Positions 14,791 to 18,732 of a stretch of DNA of 18,732 nucleotides are shown here, one piece after another. The position numbers and the translations under genes were made by a program. Below the pieces are notes generated by a model. That model worked only from the letters and a program-made list of their open reading frames with translations, was not told the DNA's origin and did no database searches. The stretch comes from DATKMP01 sp035541775 (GTDB lineage: Bacteria; Bacteroidota; Ignavibacteria; UBA10030), in assembly GCA_035541775.1 (NCBI GenBank), contig DATKMP010000043.1, positions 1 to 18,732 on the forward strand. Reading direction: 5' to 3'. The stretch's first letter is position 1; each line of letters opens with the position of its first letter.

Positions 14791-17181
14791 TTATAATTCG
14801 ACAAGCACTTCGTTCTTATCCAGCATTTGTTCAACGGGAATCAAATTGCCGTTGATGACGGTGCCGTTGAGCATCAGCGTTGTCACACCTTTCTGTTTTC
14901 TGTTTTTATTTTTTATCACGATGTCGAGATTTTTTCCTCTGAAGCGGCGCGTGATTTTTATTTCTTTCCAATCGGATGGAATACATGGATCGATGCGCAA
15001 GCCGTTATATTCCGGTTGAACGCCGAGAATGAATTGCGTCACCGTGTAATATGCCCACGAAGCAGTTCCACTCAGCCATGGCAATCGCGATGCACCATAC
15101 CGCGGACTGTATTTGCTGTTCGTGAACTGGCAGTACACGTACGGCTCCGTCTGCCGGATTTCCGCTTTGGTATTGTATGCCGACGGCATGAACATTCGAT
15201 AATATTGATAGGCGCGATTTCCATTGCCGACTAACGTTTCGGCAACAACCACCCAGCTTTGCGTGTGCTGGAAGATCGAACCGTTTTCTTTCATTCCTTT
15301 ATTGAACAACCGCGCTTTGATTACCTGTGGATCGGTATGTTCCACCGGCGGATCGCAGATCATTATTCCGTAATCGGTGCCGAGACGTTTGTTCACCACA
15401 TCCAATAATTTTTTGGATTGTTCTCCGGAAGTGTGTCCGCTGATGACTGCCCACGGCTGCGGTTCCAGAAACATAGACGCTTCATCGTTTTCTTTTGAAC
15501 CGAATTTTAATCCGTCGGCACGGTATGCACGCATATACCATTCGCCGTCCCATGCGTACTTTTCAATATTATCATCTAATGATGTAAGATGACCTGACGC
15601 CCAATGCGCTTCTTCTGTCTTGCCGAGCATTTCTGCAATTTCTTTGTACGTCTTTAACGCAAAGCGCAGCTGGAACGCGACGAATAATGTTTCGCCGTCC
15701 TGACCGAGCATAAGGCAATCGTTCCAATCGGCAGAAAGCCCGCACGGCAACCCATGTTTTCCGGAATGATCGAGACTGAATTGAATGGCGCGGCGCATGT
15801 GCCCGAGCACAGAATCGGTTCCCGTATCGGCATACGGCAATATTTTATTGTAGAAGGCAATGTCGCCGGTTTCTTTGACGTACGCGGGAATGGTATTGAA
15901 CAGCCACATGCAATCGTCGGAACGAAACTCATGCGCTGCCGGCGCTTTTTCGCTGCCGGGTTTGTGAGCGAACGGTTTCACGACCGGCATCGCACCGCCG
16001 TTCGAAACCTGTCCGGTAATCATCAATTCAAGACGCTCTCTTGCTTCATCGGGAATCGTGTGAAGCACGCCGAGCATATCCTGCACCGTATCGCGGTAAC
16101 CGAGACCGTCGCGCTCGCCGGTGTAAATCAAACTTGCAGCGCGCGACCACGCGTACGTGATGAGCGAGTTGTACGGATTCCACATATTGAGCATGCTGTT
16201 CAATTCTTTATCCGGAGTTTCCGCCGTCATTCCTTCTAACCGTGCATGCCAGAATTTTTTCACTTTATCGAGTTCATCATGCACTCGTTGAAGTTGACCG
16301 AATTCTTGCAACGCGTTCTTCCCTTCAATCTCCGCTTTCCCGATGCCCATCAATACAACAAATTCTTTCGACTCACCGGCCTTCAACGCAAGATCGATTT
16401 GTAAAACGCCGCACGCGTTATCGCCGACCGCAATCGAATTTTTACATTTGCCCTGTTCAACGACAGCAGGATTGGCGTACGTTCCGTACGGCCCGATAAA
16501 CACATTGCGATCCGTATCGAATCCTTTTACCTTCGCGCCGCCGATAGCAAGAAACGAATGGCGCGCCTGTTCGACGCCTTCCACGCGTTCTTCAGCGTAC
16601 GGCATCATCACATTTGTTCCGTGATCGATCATATTATCGATCACATTCATCTTCATGATATATTGCGAATACTGAAGATTAATTTGGTCCTGATATACAT
16701 TCCAGATGTTGGCATACTCGACATACGTGAACAACCGCAGCGAACGTTTTTTGCGTCCGGTGTTCGTCACCTTCACAAGCCAGCATTCGAATAATTTTCC
16801 CAGCGGAACAAAATACGTCGATTCGGTTTTGATGGAAGAATATTCGGATGAAATTTTTGTGTACGCAGTTCCGTGACGGCATTCGGATTTATATTCTTTC
16901 AACGATTTTCCTACCGGCTGCCACGACGATGACCAGAAATCTTTACTGTTGGTATCACGAATGTAAATGTACCGTCCGGGCTGATCCATCGGCACGGAGT
17001 TAAATCGCAGCCGCGTAAATCTTCCTTGCGCCGCCGATTGATAAAAGCTGTACCCGCCGGCATTGTTGGTAATGATCGCTCCGTATTCCGTCGAGCCAAG
17101 ATAATTGCTCCACGAACGCGGCGTATCCGGGCGTGTGATGACATATTCTTTATTCTTATCGTCGAACTTTCCGTATTGCAT
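14791..17181 (-). CDS. GH94 family glycoside phosphorylase, acceptor uncertain
   Basis: This 796-residue cytoplasmic GH94 enzyme has the full domain set: YGKFDDKNKEYVITRPDTPR at the start, SADWNDCLMLG with catalytic Asp488 and Trp486, MKENGSIFQHTQSW, and PWLSGTASWAYY for phosphate. It differs from cellobiose phosphorylase in the acceptor region: TGERDGLGYRDTVQD in place of GIGRGLGFRDSNQD, no counterpart of the QPLTKRGNNDIG block, and GQDGETLFVAF after the catalytic Asp. These changes recall N,N'-diacetylchitobiose and cellobionic-acid phosphorylases, but the match is not close enough to assign either. It would release glucose 1-phosphate (or GlcNAc 1-phosphate) from a beta-disaccharide. The ATG at 17181 has GGGAG 9 bases upstream; an in-frame TTG two codons earlier is too close to that site. 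It lies 34 bases after the symporter gene and 15 before cellobiose phosphorylase. Confidence 0.88.
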   Translation of the reverse strand: MQYGKFDDKNKEYVITRPDTPRSWSNYLGSTEYGAIITNNAGGYSFYQSAAQGRFTRLRFNSVPMDQPGRYIYIRDTNSKDFWSSSWQPVGKSLKEYKSECRHGTAYTKISSEYSSIKTESTYFVPLGKLFECWLVKVTNTGRKKRSLRLFTYVEYANIWNVYQDQINLQYSQYIMKMNVIDNMIDHGTNVMMPYAEERVEGVEQARHSFLAIGGAKVKGFDTDRNVFIGPYGTYANPAVVEQGKCKNSIAVGDNACGVLQIDLALKAGESKEFVVLMGIGKAEIEGKNALQEFGQLQRVHDELDKVKKFWHARLEGMTAETPDKELNSMLNMWNPYNSLITYAWSRAASLIYTGERDGLGYRDTVQDMLGVLHTIPDEARERLELMITGQVSNGGAMPVVKPFAHKPGSEKAPAAHEFRSDDCMWLFNTIPAYVKETGDIAFYNKILPYADTGTDSVLGHMRRAIQFSLDHSGKHGLPCGLSADWNDCLMLGQDGETLFVAFQLRFALKTYKEIAEMLGKTEEAHWASGHLTSLDDNIEKYAWDGEWYMRAYRADGLKFGSKENDEASMFLEPQPWAVISGHTSGEQSKKLLDVVNKRLGTDYGIMICDPPVEHTDPQVIKARLFNKGMKENGSIFQHTQSWVVVAETLVGNGNRAYQYYRMFMPSAYNTKAEIRQTEPYVYCQFTNSKYSPRYGASRLPWLSGTASWAYYTVTQFILGVQPEYNGLRIDPCIPSDWKEIKITRRFRGKNLDIVIKNKNRKQKGVTTLMLNGTVINGNLIPVEQMLDKNEVLVEL

Positions 17182-17215
17182 TTTCAAAATCTCCCAACAA
17201 AATATATATTCGTTT

Positions 17216-18715
17216 TTATGCGGTCACCGATGCTGCTTCCGCAGATTTCCGTCGTTCATCTAATTCTTGTTTTACAGTTGTCATCGTTTTTTCATCTAAG
17301 TTGTAGAAGAACACAAGAACAAGAAGCGCAATCGTTCCGACAGCGACCGGAATAATGCTCATCATATCTTTCAATCCGTTTTTCACCGCTTCATTTTGAA
17401 TGACGTTGGCGACGAATCCGGTCTGATCTAAAATAAATGCCGCGACCATACTCCCGATCGCCCATCCGAGTTTGTTGGACATAATCGATGCAGAGAACAC
17501 CAGTCCTGTTGCACGATGGCCGGTTTTCCATTCGGAATAATCCGCAGTGTCGGCATACAAGACCCAGAGCAGTGCGGAAATCGGTCCGCCGGTAATCGAT
17601 CCAAAAAATTGCAAAACTAAAATCAGCAAAACATTTTCCGGCTGAATGAAATAAAACGATCCGGTAAAAATAAGTGATGCAATGAAGAGAATGATGACGC
17701 TGCCTTTTCTACCGAACTTTTTTGCGAACCACGGAACAATCAGCACACCGACAAGAGACACCGCCTGGCCCAGCGTATTGAAGACCGATGTCAGCACTTC
17801 AAATCCGAATTTATGACCGGCATCCAACAAAGCAATCTGTTCTTTGCCGAACATCGCATTGATGGGATTTAACAGATACTGAATAAAAAAGTTTGATATG
17901 CCGGTGAGCAGCGGACTTGCCTGTTCGCCGATATAATATTTAAAATAATGCGTCGTGACGCTCAAACGAATACAGACGAAGAGAATAAAAAGTATCGTGA
18001 CTAAGAACAACATCATCCAAGGAAAATTCTGTGATAAATCTTTTAAATCGCTTTTAATCGGCGTCTTCTCTTTCGCAATCGGCTGAATGCGTTCGTGTGT
18101 GGACATGAATGTAATGAGGAAAAATAAGATTGCAGCAACGCCGTACACCGCCATCGTCATCTGCCAGCCCTTGGATGCATCGCCGCCGCCGAAATACGCC
18201 GCCATCGGAAGCACAGTTGCCGAGACGATAATGCCGCCGAGATACGCACCGGTAAATTTAAACGAAGACGCGCTCGTTCGTTCTACCGGATCGCCGCTGA
18301 TCACACCGAGCAATGCTGTGTACGGAATGTTGATCGTGGAATACAAAAACATAAACAGGATGAACGTGATGTAGGCATAGACAATTTTTTCGCCTTCGCC
18401 GAACTGCGGCGTTGAAAACGCCATCACGGCGGCAACGGCTAACGGCACAGCGCCGAATAAAAGGTACGGCCGAAATTTTCCCCAGCGGCTTTTCGTTCGG
18501 TCGGCTGTCATGCCGATCACCACATCGAAGACCGCATCGAGAATTCTGGAAATGAAAAACATCACACCGGCAACTTTTCCCGAAAGACCGAATATATCCG
18601 TATAAAAAAATAAAAGCTGCGACATCACCGTCGTCCAGAACAAGCACGACGCCAAGTCGCCAAAGCCGTACCCGATTTTTTCTTTCAAAGGAAGTTTTTG
18701 TGTTACCGTTTCCAT
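17216..18715 (-). CDS. GPH-family (MelB-like) sugar:cation symporter
   Basis: This 499-residue membrane protein belongs to the glycoside-pentoside-hexuronide:cation symporter family of the major facilitator superfamily, with about 12 hydrophobic segments. The N-terminal signature RILDAVFDVVIGMTADRTKS followed by RWGKFRPYLL matches MelB; Asp60 and Asp64 correspond to the cation-site aspartates Asp55 and Asp59 of E. coli MelB. INIPYTALLGVIS and GDPVERTSASSFKF are further family blocks. Start: the ATG at 18715 is 6 bases after AGGAG (18726-18722), while the ATG two codons earlier touches that site and is unlikely. It is the first gene of the operon with two GH94 phosphorylases, so a beta-linked disaccharide such as cellobiose is the probable cargo. 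The promoter lies outside the window. Confidence 0.92.
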   Translation of the reverse strand: METVTQKLPLKEKIGYGFGDLASCLFWTTVMSQLLFFYTDIFGLSGKVAGVMFFISRILDAVFDVVIGMTADRTKSRWGKFRPYLLFGAVPLAVAAVMAFSTPQFGEGEKIVYAYITFILFMFLYSTINIPYTALLGVISGDPVERTSASSFKFTGAYLGGIIVSATVLPMAAYFGGGDASKGWQMTMAVYGVAAILFFLITFMSTHERIQPIAKEKTPIKSDLKDLSQNFPWMMLFLVTILFILFVCIRLSVTTHYFKYYIGEQASPLLTGISNFFIQYLLNPINAMFGKEQIALLDAGHKFGFEVLTSVFNTLGQAVSLVGVLIVPWFAKKFGRKGSVIILFIASLIFTGSFYFIQPENVLLILVLQFFGSITGGPISALLWVLYADTADYSEWKTGHRATGLVFSASIMSNKLGWAIGSMVAAFILDQTGFVANVIQNEAVKNGLKDMMSIIPVAVGTIALLVLVFFYNLDEKTMTTVKQELDERRKSAEAASVTA

Positions 18716-18721
18716 GTACAT

Positions 18722-18726
18722 CTCCT
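18722..18726 (-). promoter_or_regulatory. Ribosome binding site that fixes the symporter start
   Basis: AGGAG on the - strand lies directly against the first in-frame ATG (18721) but 6 bases from the second (18715). Normal spacing therefore selects the second, giving a protein that starts METVTQ. Confidence 0.7.
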
Positions 18727-18732
18727 ATGCAT

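Noticed and set aside
1..18732. CRISPR array, tRNA/rRNA genes, intact insertion sequence
   Set aside because: No regularly spaced repeats, no cloverleaf-like sequence and no transposase frame were found by reading both strands.

Overview
The window reads as an accessory carbohydrate-utilisation locus of a Gram-negative bacterium, most likely of the Bacteroidota/Ignavibacteria (FCB) kind. This rests on moderate GC, Sec signal peptides that end in Ala-Gln or Ser-Gln, a TolB/PD40-like gene remnant, and a mannosylglucose phosphorylase paired with a sodium:solute symporter as described in Bacteroides fragilis. There is no rRNA, tRNA or phylogenetic marker, so the lineage call is tentative. No SusC/SusD pair, no transcription regulator, no CRISPR array and no intact insertion sequence was seen.

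Layout: (1) 481-1479, a lone + strand GH130 phosphorylase of the mannooligosaccharide type. (2) 6433-1639, a leftward operon of exported enzymes: acetylesterase (SASA type), GH27 alpha-galactosidase, a small truncated TolB-like secreted protein and a GH5 endo-glycanase. (3) 6434-6699, a divergent regulatory region with two dyad symmetries. (4) 6700-9827, a rightward, translationally coupled pair: SSS-family symporter and GH130 4-O-beta-D-mannosyl-D-glucose phosphorylase, closed by a strong terminator. (5) 11839-10001, a leftward secreted parallel beta-helix protein of unknown activity. (6) 11942-12330, a gene graveyard holding a terminator, the tail of a lost GH94 gene and a frameshifted hicB-like antitoxin. 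(7) 18715-12331, a leftward operon of a GPH/MelB-type sugar:cation symporter, a GH94 phosphorylase of uncertain acceptor and a cellobiose phosphorylase.

The genes fit a decorated beta-mannan or glucomannan, such as acetylated galactoglucomannan. The exported esterase, alpha-galactosidase and GH5 enzyme would strip acetyl and galactosyl groups and cut the backbone outside the cytoplasm. The two symporters would import the short oligosaccharides. Four cytoplasmic phosphorylases (two GH130, two GH94) would then split them with phosphate, giving mannose 1-phosphate or glucose 1-phosphate without spending ATP. The most interesting idea is that the four phosphorylases may divide the four possible beta-1,4 linkages of glucomannan among them (Man-Man, Man-Glc, Glc-Glc, Glc-Man). 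Two of these assignments are well supported by sequence, one is reasonable, and the Glc-Man role for the second GH94 enzyme is only a hypothesis. Most boundaries are clear; several starts were moved inward from the longest open frame because of signal peptides and ribosome binding sites.
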